From Flavobacterium psychrotolerans (GTDB taxonomy: Bacteria > Bacteroidota > Bacteroidia > Flavobacteriales > Flavobacteriaceae), in contig NZ_QCZI01000011.1 in the NCBI RefSeq assembly GCF_003097635.1, positions 1-64,000 of the forward strand: DNA of 64,000 nt. Direction: 5' to 3'. Below the pieces are notes generated by a model. It did not search any database, was not told the origin of the DNA, and was given only the letters and a program-made list of their open reading frames with translations. The translations under genes and the position numbers were made by a program. The number at the start of each line of letters is the position of its first letter. Position 1 is the stretch's first letter. Positions 27,146-35,968 of the stretch are shown here, piece after piece.

Positions 27146-28668
27146 TCCTTCACAAACTTACTTTGATACGTTTCATTTCCTGAAAACGCTTGTAGTATAT
27201 ATATCCCTTTTGCCAAGCTTTGAACATTAATATAATTGGCATTTTGAGTTTGCTGCAACACTGTTTTTCCTGTTAAATCGTTTATAATCACTCTATCTAT
27301 TGCTGTTTCATTAGGAAATTGAAAATTCAAGACTGATTTGACTGGGTTTGGAGCAATTGTAAAACCTTTTTGATTGAAGGTAGTTGTTGCCAATGGGTCT
27401 GCGGCTAATTTTACTATCCAATAATCCGATGACCCATGGATTCCGGTGGTAACATCTCCATCATTAAATCCAGTTGCTCCGGCTATAATATAACCACCAT
27501 CTGCGGTTTGTTGAATGCTACTAGCCGCATCATAACCTGAACCCCCTACAGATTTTTGCCACTGTATTGTTCCTATGCCATTTAGTTTTACTATCCAATA
27601 ATCAGCCCCCCCATGATTTCCTGAAACATCGCCATCGACAGATTGGGTTTCTCCAGCCACAATATAGCCGCCGTCTGTTGTTTGTTGAATGCTACTAGCC
27701 TCATCATAACCTGCCCCCCCTATAGATTTTTGCCACTGTATTGTTCCTATGCCATTTAGTTTTACTATCCAATAATCAGAACCCCCATGATTTCCTGTAA
27801 CATCGCCATCGACAGATTGGGTTTCTCCAGCCACAATATAGCCGCCGTCTGTTGTTTGTTGAATGCTACTAGCCACATCATAACCTGCCCCTCCTAGAGA
27901 TTTTTGCCACTGTATTGTCCCTGTGCTACTTAATTTTACTATATAATAATCAGAATCCCCATGATATCCTGATAAATAACCATCAGCAAATTTGGTTTCT
28001 CCAGCCACAATATAGCCACCATCGGTAGTTAGTTGAATACTACAAGCACGATCATAACCTGAACCCCCTATTTTTTTTTGCCATTGTATTGTTCCAGTGC
28101 TACTTAATTTTACTATCCAACAATCCACCCAGCCATAACCTACTATCACACCGCCATCATGAGAAGCAGATTCTCCAGCCACAATATAGCCGCCGTCAGT
28201 TGTTTGTTGAATACTGTTGGCAATATCAAGGTTAGTTCCTCCTAAAGATTTTTCCCATTCTACTTGTCCAGTACTACTTAGTTTTAATATCCAGTAATCA
28301 AAATTGAAACTATCGATGGTATAATTAGTAGGACAGGAATGTGAAGCCAAAATATAGCCTCCGTCTGTTGTTTGTTGTATGTTGAAGGGGCTAAACCTGT
28401 TTGCTGAATTGCCTATATATTTTTCCCATTCTATTGTTCTTGTATTACTTAGTTTTACTATTCTATAATAATTACCAAAAGAATGTCCACCACTATCAGT
28501 ATACTCGCAAATTCCAGCCACAATATAACCACCGTCAGTTGTTTGTTGAATACTCTTGGCCAAATCAAAGCTAGTTCCTCCTAAAGATTTTTGCCATTGT
28601 ATGTCTGGCGCTTGAGAAAAACCATTCAGTTGAAATAGGATTGTAAATAAAAGTAGTGTTTTTTTCAT
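27142..28668 (-). CDS. Secreted T9SS cargo with seven sequence repeats
   Basis: A 508-residue secreted protein: signal peptide (LLLFTILFQLNGFSQA, cut after about residue 19), then seven repeats of about 58 residues built around SIQQTTDGGYIVAGE and DYWIVKLSSTGTIQWQKSLGG, and a C-terminal type IX sorting domain from about residue 430 (FTIAPNPVKSVLNFQFP, INDLTGKTVL, LAKGIYILQ). The repeats resemble the beta-propeller-like modules common in Bacteroidota cargo proteins. It should be exported by type IX secretion and attached to the surface or released. Function of the propeller is unknown. Confidence 0.88.
   Translation of the reverse strand: MKKTLLLFTILFQLNGFSQAPDIQWQKSLGGTSFDLAKSIQQTTDGGYIVAGICEYTDSGGHSFGNYYRIVKLSNTRTIEWEKYIGNSANRFSPFNIQQTTDGGYILASHSCPTNYTIDSFNFDYWILKLSSTGQVEWEKSLGGTNLDIANSIQQTTDGGYIVAGESASHDGGVIVGYGWVDCWIVKLSSTGTIQWQKKIGGSGYDRACSIQLTTDGGYIVAGETKFADGYLSGYHGDSDYYIVKLSSTGTIQWQKSLGGAGYDVASSIQQTTDGGYIVAGETQSVDGDVTGNHGGSDYWIVKLNGIGTIQWQKSIGGAGYDEASSIQQTTDGGYIVAGETQSVDGDVSGNHGGADYWIVKLNGIGTIQWQKSVGGSGYDAASSIQQTADGGYIIAGATGFNDGDVTTGIHGSSDYWIVKLAADPLATTTFNQKGFTIAPNPVKSVLNFQFPNETAIDRVIINDLTGKTVLQQTQNANYINVQSLAKGIYILQAFSGNETYQSKFVKE
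27551..28072 (-). repeat. 174-bp tandem DNA repeat inside the T9SS cargo gene
   Basis: The landmark GATTTTTGCCACTGTATTGT recurs at 27551, 27725 and 27899, exactly 174 bases (58 codons) apart, with the first two full units differing only at a few positions. Further, more divergent units follow towards 28560. The near-identity points to recent internal duplication. Confidence 0.85.
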
Positions 28669-28675
28669 GGTGTTT

Positions 28676-28689
28676 GGTTTGTTCCTTAC
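28676..28689. repeat. 14-bp direct repeat, copy upstream of the T9SS cargo gene
   Basis: GGTTTGTTCCTTAC here is identical to 27132-27145 at the other end of the gene. The two copies bracket the whole cargo gene, 1544 bases apart. Confidence 0.6.
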
Positions 28690-28843
28690 CTCAGATTGCT
28701 TCGTACCTCGTAAAGACTGGGAGCTAAAATGTAAAGGTTATGTTTTGTTAGAATTAACCCCGTAAAGTAAAAAAAAAAAAAACGACTTGTGCTATTTTAA
28801 AAGAAGGTATTATTAGGTTATTTTAACAATTTCCTCACCCCGA

Positions 28844-28862
28844 CCCTCTCCAAAGGAGAGGG
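28844..28862. repeat. Intergenic palindrome
   Basis: Eight-bp perfect arms CCCTCTCC and GGAGAGGG around AAA, embedded in CTCACCCCGA...GAGCCGAGA. Unlike the AT-rich surroundings, it is GC-rich and looks like a dispersed REP-like element. Confidence 0.55.
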
Positions 28863-29082
28863 AGCCGAGATGTGATACGCTTTGGCTACAAATTTACAGG
28901 ATGCTACCTATTCCCAATAGAGTTAATGAAATGCCATGTAATGAAAATGATATACCCTTTAAGCATTGAAATTACTACTTTAATTCTGCGTGATTTTGTC
29001 ATTCCGCCGAAAAGAGGAATCACAAATTGAAGTCTGTTTTGTTTCTGTAAACTAAAACCTAAATGTATTACCTATATAAACA

Positions 29083-29110
29083 ACAAAACCTCTTAAAAAA
29101 GAGGTTTTGT
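29083..29110 (-). terminator. Terminator after PEP carboxylase
   Basis: A 12-bp perfect stem (ACAAAACCTCTT at 29083-29094, complement at 29099-29110) with a four-A loop, 29 bases beyond the stop of the leftward ppc gene. Confidence 0.75.
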
Positions 29111-29138
29111 AATTCATGTGATTATAAGTTATTCCTTT

Positions 29139-31718
29139 TTATGCTGAATTCCTACTGGCATTTGTATTTCCAAATAAGGAACGTGTCACTATTTTTTCGT
29201 ACACTTTTATTAAGTTTTCGTCTGGGTTTTCTTCCTTGTTCAGTTCATTGATGCGCAACAAAGCATATTGTTGTATTGTCAACAATGGCAATACAATACG
29301 CTCTCGTATTTCAATAGATGCTTTACCGTCAGGATAGTTTTCCATGAGCTCTTTATGCCCCGCAATTTTCAACAACAAGCGTTTGGTTTCCAGAAATTCA
29401 TCGTATATAATTTGCCAAAATTCTCCAAATTCGGGATCTTTCCTCATGTAAGCCGTCAATGGGAAAAATGATTTTGCCAAGGACATCATACTATTTTCCA
29501 ATAACGTTTTAAAGAACAAAGAATGATTGTATAAATCCTGCACTTTATCCCATTGATCCGTATCTTCAAAATGTTTTAAGGCCGTTCCTACACCAAAAAA
29601 ACCGGGAACATTCTGCTTCAACTGACTCCAAGATCCCACGAAAGGGATAGCCCTCAAATCCTTGAAGTCCAATTGTGCCGATTTGCTTCTTTTAGAAGGA
29701 CGGCTACCAATATTTGTTTTAGCATAATATTTTAAGGTACTCATTTGTTCCAAATACGGAATGAACTTTGGATGGTTTTTAAAGTCCAAATATTTTTCGT
29801 AACCTAATTCTGCCAACTGGTTTAAAACTACTGACTCACTTCCTGTCAACTCATTCCTGTTTTTATTAAAAACTTGATTGGTAACTCCAGCACTTAATAA
29901 ATTTTCTAAATTATAACGACAAGAATCTAAGGTTCCGAAATTAGAACTTATCGTTTGCCCCTGCACCGTAACCTGAATTTCATTATTTTCAATTTTTGGC
30001 CCAAGTGAAGCATAAAACTTATGCGTTTTACCCCCTCCTCGTGCCGGTGGCCCTCCACGACCATCAAAGAAAATAGCTTTTATGCCATATTTTCTAGAAA
30101 TTGCCGTAAGCTCTTCTTTCGCTTTGTAAATACTCCAATTGGCCATTAAATACCCACCGTCTTTTGTTCCGTCAGAAAAACCTAGCATAATTGTTTGCTT
30201 TTTATTTCTATTCACAAGATGGTTCGCATAGATTGGATTCGTGTACAGTTTTTCCATAACCTCGTGAGCACTATGTAAATCATCAACTGATTCAAAAAGC
30301 GGAACAATATCCACAGACGGATTTTCCCAATTGCTCAAGCGGAATAATGCAAATGTTTCCATCACATTAAGAGCACTCTCATTATTACTAATAATATACC
30401 TGTTCGCTCCGAATTCTCCATTTTTTTCCTGAATTTTTTTTATGGCCTGAATCGATTCGATAGTCGATTTGGTCATTTCGTCTTCAAAAACATTCGGATC
30501 AAGATCACCTTTGGCACTTGACAGAACCGCAAACTTTTCCTGTTCCGTTAATTTAAAATAATCCTCAGGAAAAACAGATGTACCTGAATCCAAATAATGC
30601 TTTACCACATCCTTAAATACAGCATCATGAATTTTACTATTTTGACGAACATCTAAAGACGCAAAATGGAATCCAAATAGATTTACTTTAATAAGAAGCG
30701 CATCCAACTCGTCGAGATATAGAGATTGATGTTGCTCTATAATTATCGTTTTTATCTTATTTAATTGTGCTTTAAACTCGTCAAGAGTGATGAAAATCTC
30801 TCCTTTTGAATAAAAAACAGAACGATAAAGCTTTTGTTCAAGTTCAGTAACCAAAACATCTACATTATAGAATGTTAATTTTCTTTTCAAACTTCTAATT
30901 TCAATGTAATAACACTTCAATATTGAGGTTCTCAAACGCTCTGCAACTTTATAGGTAATCTCTGTGGTTACAAATGGATTTCCGTCACGGTCGCCTCCTG
31001 GCCAAAATCCAAGTTTGATTAGCGGATTCTGAATAGGCTTCCCGTCAAATATATTTTTCTCAAGATAGTGCACTATTTCTCCTGCTGTTTCATAAAATAC
31101 ATTTTCCAGATACCAAATTAAACTGACCGCTTCATCAAATGGATTTGGTTTTTCGGTTTGAATGAAAGGAGTCTTACCCAATTGAGCCAACAATTGTTTG
31201 ATTTCTAGTAAATTATTTTTACGAATAGCCTCTGTCAAGTCGTTAATGATTCCAAGCACTGCTCCAGGATAAAACTGGGTTGGATGGGCTGTTAATACGG
31301 TTCTAATATTGAAATTCTCGAAAAAATCGGTTAATTCTTTCTCTTTGGCATCTGCTTTTTCTTTGATATCACGAAGAGACCCTCTCCCTTCCATATTGTT
31401 AACCAATGGAAAAGCGGCATCCTCAATAGCATCAAACAATACAATTTGACGCTCTATATACTGAATAAAACGAAACATTAAATCAATTTTATCAGACTCT
31501 GAGGCGCTCTGTAAATATTTTTCGGTGTAAAAATCAACAATTTCTTTAGGCGTCTCTTGTTTTTTAAACCCATTTTCGCAGAGTTCCGTAAACAATGGAA
31601 GCAAAACTCCTGTATTATCGATAGAATCAAAGGGTAATGTTATAAAAACACTATTGTAAATATTATATTTTGACAGAACTTCCTGATTGAAACGTTCTAT
31701 TTTTGGTAGCGTATACAT
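29139..31718 (-). CDS. ppc: Phosphoenolpyruvate carboxylase
   Basis: Carboxylates phosphoenolpyruvate to oxaloacetate, refilling the TCA cycle. The 859-residue length and motif order fit: LTAHPTQFYPG near residue 143 (catalytic His), WPGGDRDGNPFVT near 244, FHFASLDVRQNS near 355, LGFSDGTKDGGYLMANW near 512, and the arginine loop FDGRGGPPARGGGKTH near 550. It ends NASRNSA where E. coli PEPC ends with NTG. TAHPTQ in place of the usual TAHPTE and GFSDGTKDGG in place of GYSDSxKDAG mark a divergent Bacteroidota branch. It follows an Lrp-type regulator gene on the same strand. Confidence 0.93.
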   Translation of the reverse strand: MYTLPKIERFNQEVLSKYNIYNSVFITLPFDSIDNTGVLLPLFTELCENGFKKQETPKEIVDFYTEKYLQSASESDKIDLMFRFIQYIERQIVLFDAIEDAAFPLVNNMEGRGSLRDIKEKADAKEKELTDFFENFNIRTVLTAHPTQFYPGAVLGIINDLTEAIRKNNLLEIKQLLAQLGKTPFIQTEKPNPFDEAVSLIWYLENVFYETAGEIVHYLEKNIFDGKPIQNPLIKLGFWPGGDRDGNPFVTTEITYKVAERLRTSILKCYYIEIRSLKRKLTFYNVDVLVTELEQKLYRSVFYSKGEIFITLDEFKAQLNKIKTIIIEQHQSLYLDELDALLIKVNLFGFHFASLDVRQNSKIHDAVFKDVVKHYLDSGTSVFPEDYFKLTEQEKFAVLSSAKGDLDPNVFEDEMTKSTIESIQAIKKIQEKNGEFGANRYIISNNESALNVMETFALFRLSNWENPSVDIVPLFESVDDLHSAHEVMEKLYTNPIYANHLVNRNKKQTIMLGFSDGTKDGGYLMANWSIYKAKEELTAISRKYGIKAIFFDGRGGPPARGGGKTHKFYASLGPKIENNEIQVTVQGQTISSNFGTLDSCRYNLENLLSAGVTNQVFNKNRNELTGSESVVLNQLAELGYEKYLDFKNHPKFIPYLEQMSTLKYYAKTNIGSRPSKRSKSAQLDFKDLRAIPFVGSWSQLKQNVPGFFGVGTALKHFEDTDQWDKVQDLYNHSLFFKTLLENSMMSLAKSFFPLTAYMRKDPEFGEFWQIIYDEFLETKRLLLKIAGHKELMENYPDGKASIEIRERIVLPLLTIQQYALLRINELNKEENPDENLIKVYEKIVTRSLFGNTNASRNSA

Positions 31719-31811
31719 AATTCGTTATTGTGGGTTTAAGCTGTTCATTTGTAAAAAAATAACCTCAAGAATAAACTGGAGGTTATGTATAAATATAGCA
31801 ATCAAGACAAA

Positions 31812-32291
31812 TTACATATTTTTAAAAACCGTATGCATCAAACGTTTTTTATCATTTATGCTTTCCTCTAATGAGATCATCGTTTCTGTTCTATAAACAC
31901 CTTCAATGTCATCAATCATAAAAATCACCTCTTTTGCATGCTTTGTATCCTTTGCTCTGATTTTGCAGAAAATATTAAATTTACCCGTAGTTACTGAGGC
32001 AACGGTAATAAATGGAATTTCATTGATACGTTCCAAAACAAATTTAGTTTGTGATGTGTTGTTAAGAAAAACACCTATATAAGCAATGAAAGAATACCCC
32101 AATTTATCATAATCCAGGACTAATGATGACCCCATAATGATTCCGGCATCTTCCATTTTTTTAACTCTCACGTGAACTGTACCTGCAGAAATCAATAATT
32201 TTTTTGCAATGTCGGTAAATGGAACTCTAGTATTATCAATCAGCATATCTAATATCTGGTGATCTACTTCATCTAATCGGAATTTACTCAT
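31812..32291 (-). CDS. Lrp/AsnC-family transcriptional regulator
   Basis: A 159-residue regulator with an N-terminal helix-turn-helix (LDEVDHQILDMLIDNTRVPFTDIAKKL at the start, AGTVHVRVKKMEDAGII near residues 36-52) and a C-terminal RAM effector domain (IAYIGVFL, ITVASVTTGKFNIFCKI, IEGVYRTETMISL). Such proteins usually sense amino acids and often regulate neighbouring genes; ppc directly downstream is the obvious candidate, but the effector is unknown. Confidence 0.92.
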   Translation of the reverse strand: MSKFRLDEVDHQILDMLIDNTRVPFTDIAKKLLISAGTVHVRVKKMEDAGIIMGSSLVLDYDKLGYSFIAYIGVFLNNTSQTKFVLERINEIPFITVASVTTGKFNIFCKIRAKDTKHAKEVIFMIDDIEGVYRTETMISLEESINDKKRLMHTVFKNM

Positions 32292-32349
32292 AAAAATATA
32301 TTTAGTTGTGTTGTGTTTTTATACAAATTAATGAGATGGTAAATAAATT

Positions 32350-33507
32350 CTATTTTATCTTCAGCACCCCATTAACAATTTCTAAATTTTCATTCAAATA
32401 AAAATCTGCTTTTTGATTTAATTGAGGAATATTTCCGTTTTTATCCGAATAAATGGCTCCATGAGCATCATATTCAAAATGACCGAAATAATCCTTTAAT
32501 TCTCCAATTTTAACAATAAAAGCATTAAAATGAATTTTATTATCAAATAACTCTTCTTTAAATTGAATTGCAATATTCGTGATTATTTTATTACTATCAT
32601 AATTAATTTGGATGTTTTTATAAACAAAATCATAAAAAACGGGTTTATTTTGAGAAATATTCAGATAATCTTCAATTTTATTGCCAACTATAACGTTTTC
32701 GGTAAATTGTTTAAATCCTAATAAAAGTGCAATAAAAATATATTTTCTGGTTTGCTCCCTGTCATAATCCAATGGAAAATGACCTGCTTCTATTAAGATT
32801 GTCGGCACATTTAGGGCTTGCATAGTATCTCCTATACAGTTAATATTAAACGAATCATCGAATCGACCAACTTGCTTTGGAATAAACCTCTGCAAAGCGT
32901 CATTCATGTCTACAATCACGTTGATAGCTTTCGTCCTTACATCGTTTATCTCCCGCTCTTCATTGAATGATGGAGCCAAAAAGGAAACTGTCGCAGGTTT
33001 TCCTGTGCTCCCCACTCCAAAAATAGTTCGCTGGTCATGAAGGTTATAGCAATAATCCGGTTTGAACTCGTTAAAACACGCACGCAACACCTTACTTTCA
33101 GGCTGTGTCAAATTTTGTGCATCCCTATTTAAGTCAACTAGATTTGCATTTTCTCTGGTGTACAATTGCGCTCCGTCCGGATTCACCATCGGCAAACAAT
33201 AAAAAGTGAAATTGCGAAGCAAATCCGTTCCGATATCCGAATCATTTTGCAAAAGATTCAAAAAATCAAAAAGTGCTTTTGTTGTCGTGCTTTCATTTCC
33301 GTGCATTTGCGACCAAAGGAATATTTTGATTTTTCCCTCCCCAATTTTATAAGAATAGATCGGTTTATTCAGAACCGAATACCCAACAATATCGAGTTGA
33401 TTATTCGTATTTAATTGTTGCAAAACAGGCTCGATTTCTGCCAAAGTAATATACCTTCCATACAAGGCATCTACTTTATATTTATTGAAAATAACTTCTA
33501 AATCCAT
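32350..33507 (-). CDS. M14-family zinc carboxypeptidase
   Basis: A 385-residue metallopeptidase. Zinc ligands are His69 and Glu72 in QMHGNEST, and the His of YNLHDQRTIFG near residue 157; the catalytic Glu is in ILIEAGHFPLD near 242. VNPDGAQLYTRENANLVDLNRD near residue 112 is the substrate-binding region. No signal peptide is seen, so it is probably cytosolic and may trim peptides or cell-wall fragments. The last 100 residues form a separate small domain. Order on the strand is M14, Lrp, ppc. Confidence 0.88.
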   Translation of the reverse strand: MDLEVIFNKYKVDALYGRYITLAEIEPVLQQLNTNNQLDIVGYSVLNKPIYSYKIGEGKIKIFLWSQMHGNESTTTKALFDFLNLLQNDSDIGTDLLRNFTFYCLPMVNPDGAQLYTRENANLVDLNRDAQNLTQPESKVLRACFNEFKPDYCYNLHDQRTIFGVGSTGKPATVSFLAPSFNEEREINDVRTKAINVIVDMNDALQRFIPKQVGRFDDSFNINCIGDTMQALNVPTILIEAGHFPLDYDREQTRKYIFIALLLGFKQFTENVIVGNKIEDYLNISQNKPVFYDFVYKNIQINYDSNKIITNIAIQFKEELFDNKIHFNAFIVKIGELKDYFGHFEYDAHGAIYSDKNGNIPQLNQKADFYLNENLEIVNGVLKIK

Positions 33508-33819
33508 AGTTTATTTTTGATGTTACAAAAGTAAACATCTTTAAATTAACAATTGTAAATAATTAAAAACAACCTCTTGTATAACAATGTAAACATCCTC
33601 ATCTATCACAGCTCCTATTTATATATCTTTTAGCTTCATAATTAAAATTACATTTATAAATACAATTCAAATTATTTATTACCAAGATTTTAAGAACTAT
33701 TACATTTATTTTTTGTTTAAAATAAAATTCCTAAAAATAACTATTTACTTTTGTAATTTAGGTCAATTCAATTATTTTATTTACATTTGTAACACTACTT
33801 TTATTCATACCTATTTACA
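33508..33819. other. Divergent control region with repeated palindromes
   Basis: This 312-base region separates the M14 peptidase and HTH genes. It has a -7 element for each side and several TTAC-N4-GTAA palindromes (33523-33534, 33745-33756, 33781-33792, and 33815-33826 across the HTH start codon). The stretch 33560-33740 is plain AT-rich sequence. Confidence 0.65.
33526..33552 (-). promoter_or_regulatory. Promoter of the M14 peptidase gene
   Basis: On the minus strand TACTTTTG (33526-33533) is preceded after 16 bases by TTG (33550-33552). The start codon is at 33507. Confidence 0.55.
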
Positions 33820-33826
33820 ATGGTAA
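33745..33826 (+). promoter_or_regulatory. HTH gene promoter and candidate operators
   Basis: TACATTTG at 33782-33789 is the likely -7 element, ending 30 bases before the ATG at 33820. It sits inside the palindrome TTACATTTGTAA (33781-33792). Two more palindromes of the same form flank it: TTACTTTTGTAA (33745-33756) and TTTACAATGGTAAA (33814-33827), the latter across the ATG. This layout suggests autorepression. Confidence 0.5.
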
Positions 33827-34290
33827 ACACAGAGGATTTCATCAAAAGATTAGAATTGATTCAGGATTATTATTCACTTTCGGCATCTGGATTTGCCGAT
33901 AAAATTGGTGTGCAACGCTCCAGTTTATCCCACCTTCTTTCTGGAAGAAACAAACCGAGTTTAGATTTTATTCTGAAAATTCTTGACGTTTTTCCCGAGG
34001 TTGATTTGTATTGGATATTAAACGGAAAAGGAAGCTTCCCGAAAATAACAACTCAAAATAGCATCAAAAATGAAACCGAAAAAATTGTTGTTGCCCCTAC
34101 TCCAATTCCTGAAACCAAATTTCAAGAAACATTATTTAATGAAATTGAAACTGCTTCCGGATCAAATCCTTTTGATTCCAAGAAAAGAGTTTTGCTAGAA
34201 AATAGCTCGGTTTTCCCAAACCAAGACAAAATAGAAAAAATTGTTGTTTTTTATACGAATGGTACATTTATGGAATATAATCCTAAATAA
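33820..34290 (+). CDS. Helix-turn-helix (XRE-type) regulator
   Basis: A 156-residue protein. An XRE/HTH_3 DNA-binding domain covers residues 4-70 (FIKRLELIQDYYSLSASGFADKIGVQRSSLSHLLSGRNKPS, then LDVFPEVDLYWILNGKGSF). The rest is a polar, Pro- and Glu-rich linker ending in a short strand-like tail KIVVFYTNGTFMEYNP. It resembles small conserved flavobacterial regulators of unknown regulon. Palindromes in its own control region make autoregulation likely. Confidence 0.85.
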   Translation: MVNTEDFIKRLELIQDYYSLSASGFADKIGVQRSSLSHLLSGRNKPSLDFILKILDVFPEVDLYWILNGKGSFPKITTQNSIKNETEKIVVAPTPIPETKFQETLFNEIETASGSNPFDSKKRVLLENSSVFPNQDKIEKIVVFYTNGTFMEYNPK

Positions 34291-34557
34291 GGTTTATCTA
34301 TTTCTCCTAAGCTCTCACAACTTGCAAATAATGGCGTCTTAAATAGTAGAGACTTTGCTTTTGCGTTCTGTAATTAAGAACAACCAAATATCTATATAGT
34401 AAAAAACTTGTCAACACGCAAACGTTTTCATATTGATAATGACTGTTTTAACACTAATTTGTTTCTAAATTTAAGTTAAATTCGCAAAAAAATGATTGAA
34501 TAACAGCGTCCCCATCATAATTACTAAATCAATTTAAACGATTAAAATCAGGAACTC

Positions 34558-35412
34558 ATGAAAAAATTAGTCTTCATTTTATTACTTGCCTTATCAATTG
34601 GTTCATGCTCAAACGATGAAAGTGTAGGTCCAAACACACCATCAAGCCAAAAAACTAGTACCAACAGATTATCCGCTAGTGAAAACGTAAAATTATTAAG
34701 CGCCTGGACGTCTTACAGCCAAAAATATGGCTACGCATCTTATTCTAGGAGATTTAAGGTTGAAGTTAAAAATTTAGCCTACAATAAAATTGTGGTGATT
34801 TCACATAAAATGTCCGATGGTAGCTGGAAGGATTTTCCTCTAAAATACATTTCATCCACAATTGAAAACACTGAAATTTGGGGAGCAGAGATTACAATTA
34901 ACAACAGTTATTATGTAGGAGATGTGCCTTCTTTATTATTTGCAGATGAATTTGTTGCTCGTTATGAAGTGAATGGGCAAAAATATTGGGACAATAATGG
35001 ATCTAAAAACTACAAAATGACTGATTTAGAAGGTACTTTCTTGAGAACTGACCTTAACTTAACCGTAGATACTACTTATTCAGCCATTTACGATCAATAT
35101 AACGGCATAACTAATATTTTCAATGTCAATGTTGATGTTCGGAATATTAATCCAACAAAACTGGTAAATGTAGTTTACACAACAGATAATTGGAACACAA
35201 CCAAAACTGCTGCGTTAAATTTCAAACAATACATTACTGTTGGGGCACAACAAACTTTAATTAGCCCAAATGTTCATGGAATGGAAAGATGGGGAGTTAA
35301 CATTGATGTTCCTGCCTCAGTAACAAACATTCAATTTGCAGTGGTCTATAAAGTAAACGGAGTAGAATATTGGGACAATAATTTCGGTAAAAATTACACT
35401 ATAACGAAATAA
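34558..35412 (+). CDS. Lipoprotein with two CBM21-like starch-binding domains
   Basis: A 284-residue lipoprotein: signal with Cys17 in SIGSCSND, then two similar domains of about 110 residues. Each ends in the pattern YWDNN-x-x-KNY (about residues 143-152 and 271-280) and contains the WKDF or WNTT aromatic strand typical of CBM21/CBM53 modules, which bind starch or glycogen. No catalytic domain is present, so it should act as a surface or periplasmic alpha-glucan binder. The alpha-glucan cluster at 48-57 kb gives a metabolic context, though it is 14 kb away. Confidence 0.75.
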   Translation: MKKLVFILLLALSIGSCSNDESVGPNTPSSQKTSTNRLSASENVKLLSAWTSYSQKYGYASYSRRFKVEVKNLAYNKIVVISHKMSDGSWKDFPLKYISSTIENTEIWGAEITINNSYYVGDVPSLLFADEFVARYEVNGQKYWDNNGSKNYKMTDLEGTFLRTDLNLTVDTTYSAIYDQYNGITNIFNVNVDVRNINPTKLVNVVYTTDNWNTTKTAALNFKQYITVGAQQTLISPNVHGMERWGVNIDVPASVTNIQFAVVYKVNGVEYWDNNFGKNYTITK

Positions 35413-35448
35413 TTTCTTCACCATTTATTTGAGATTATTAATTCTAAA

Positions 35449-35483
35449 GAAAAGGCTGCCATTTATAGTAGCCTTTTCTCATT
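35449..35483 (+). terminator. Terminator after the CBM21-like lipoprotein gene
   Basis: GAAAAGGCT at 35449-35457 pairs with AGCCTTTTC at 35470-35478; a T-rich stretch follows. Confidence 0.75.
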
Positions 35484-35940
35484 TTATGTTGTTAATACAA
35501 ACTATGAGGTCGGATAAAACAATGATCTCATCTGCTAAAAAACCAAACATTATCTTGCCAATACTACCATTCATTCCCCTATTTATTTTTCATTACTTTG
35601 GGATTTTGGAATAAAATAATCTTCTCAACTAGGCTTTCATAAATATCGATTGCTCTCTTAAGTCTCCTGTTTTATTTGTTTTGTAGATTAAATACAAATG
35701 CTGCTAGAATCAAATATTTATAGTTTGTAATTTATAAAACTCACATACTTTTGTTTAAGAACTAAATCATTTGCTTATTTCAAGAATACCAACCTCCTAT
35801 TTAGTTTATGCAACTTTCATTATGACAGTTTTGAATACTCTTATTATTGATAATTCCTCAGAATTTTAATATAAATAACCCTAATGAAAAGTTTTAATAG
35901 ATATACTATTAATATTGTTTTTTACCATTGACTATAAACA

Positions 35941-35968
35941 AAAAAGCCCCGCAGTGATGCGGGGCTTT
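35941..35968 (-). terminator. Strong terminator after rpsA
   Basis: AAAGCCCCGCA at 35943-35953 and its complement at 35958-35968 form an 11-bp GC-rich stem with a GTGA loop; on the minus strand it is followed by a T run. Confidence 0.9.

Larger units (their letters stand above)
28669..29138. other. 470-base intergenic region with repeat relics
   Basis: No coding frame is convincing here. It holds a palindrome (CCCTCTCC-AAA-GGAGAGGG, 28844-28862), a stretch TGTCATTCCGCCGAAAAGAGG near 28998, and the PEP carboxylase terminator at 29083-29110. The first two look like dispersed intergenic repeats I recall from Flavobacterium genomes. Confidence 0.55.

Noticed and set aside
29063..29251. A 62-residue frame overlapping the end of ppc
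   Set aside because: It crosses the ppc terminator and runs antisense to ppc; no support.
35429..35614. A 61-residue open frame after the CBM21-like gene
   Set aside because: It overlaps the terminator hairpin, has no promoter and resembles no protein; probably chance.
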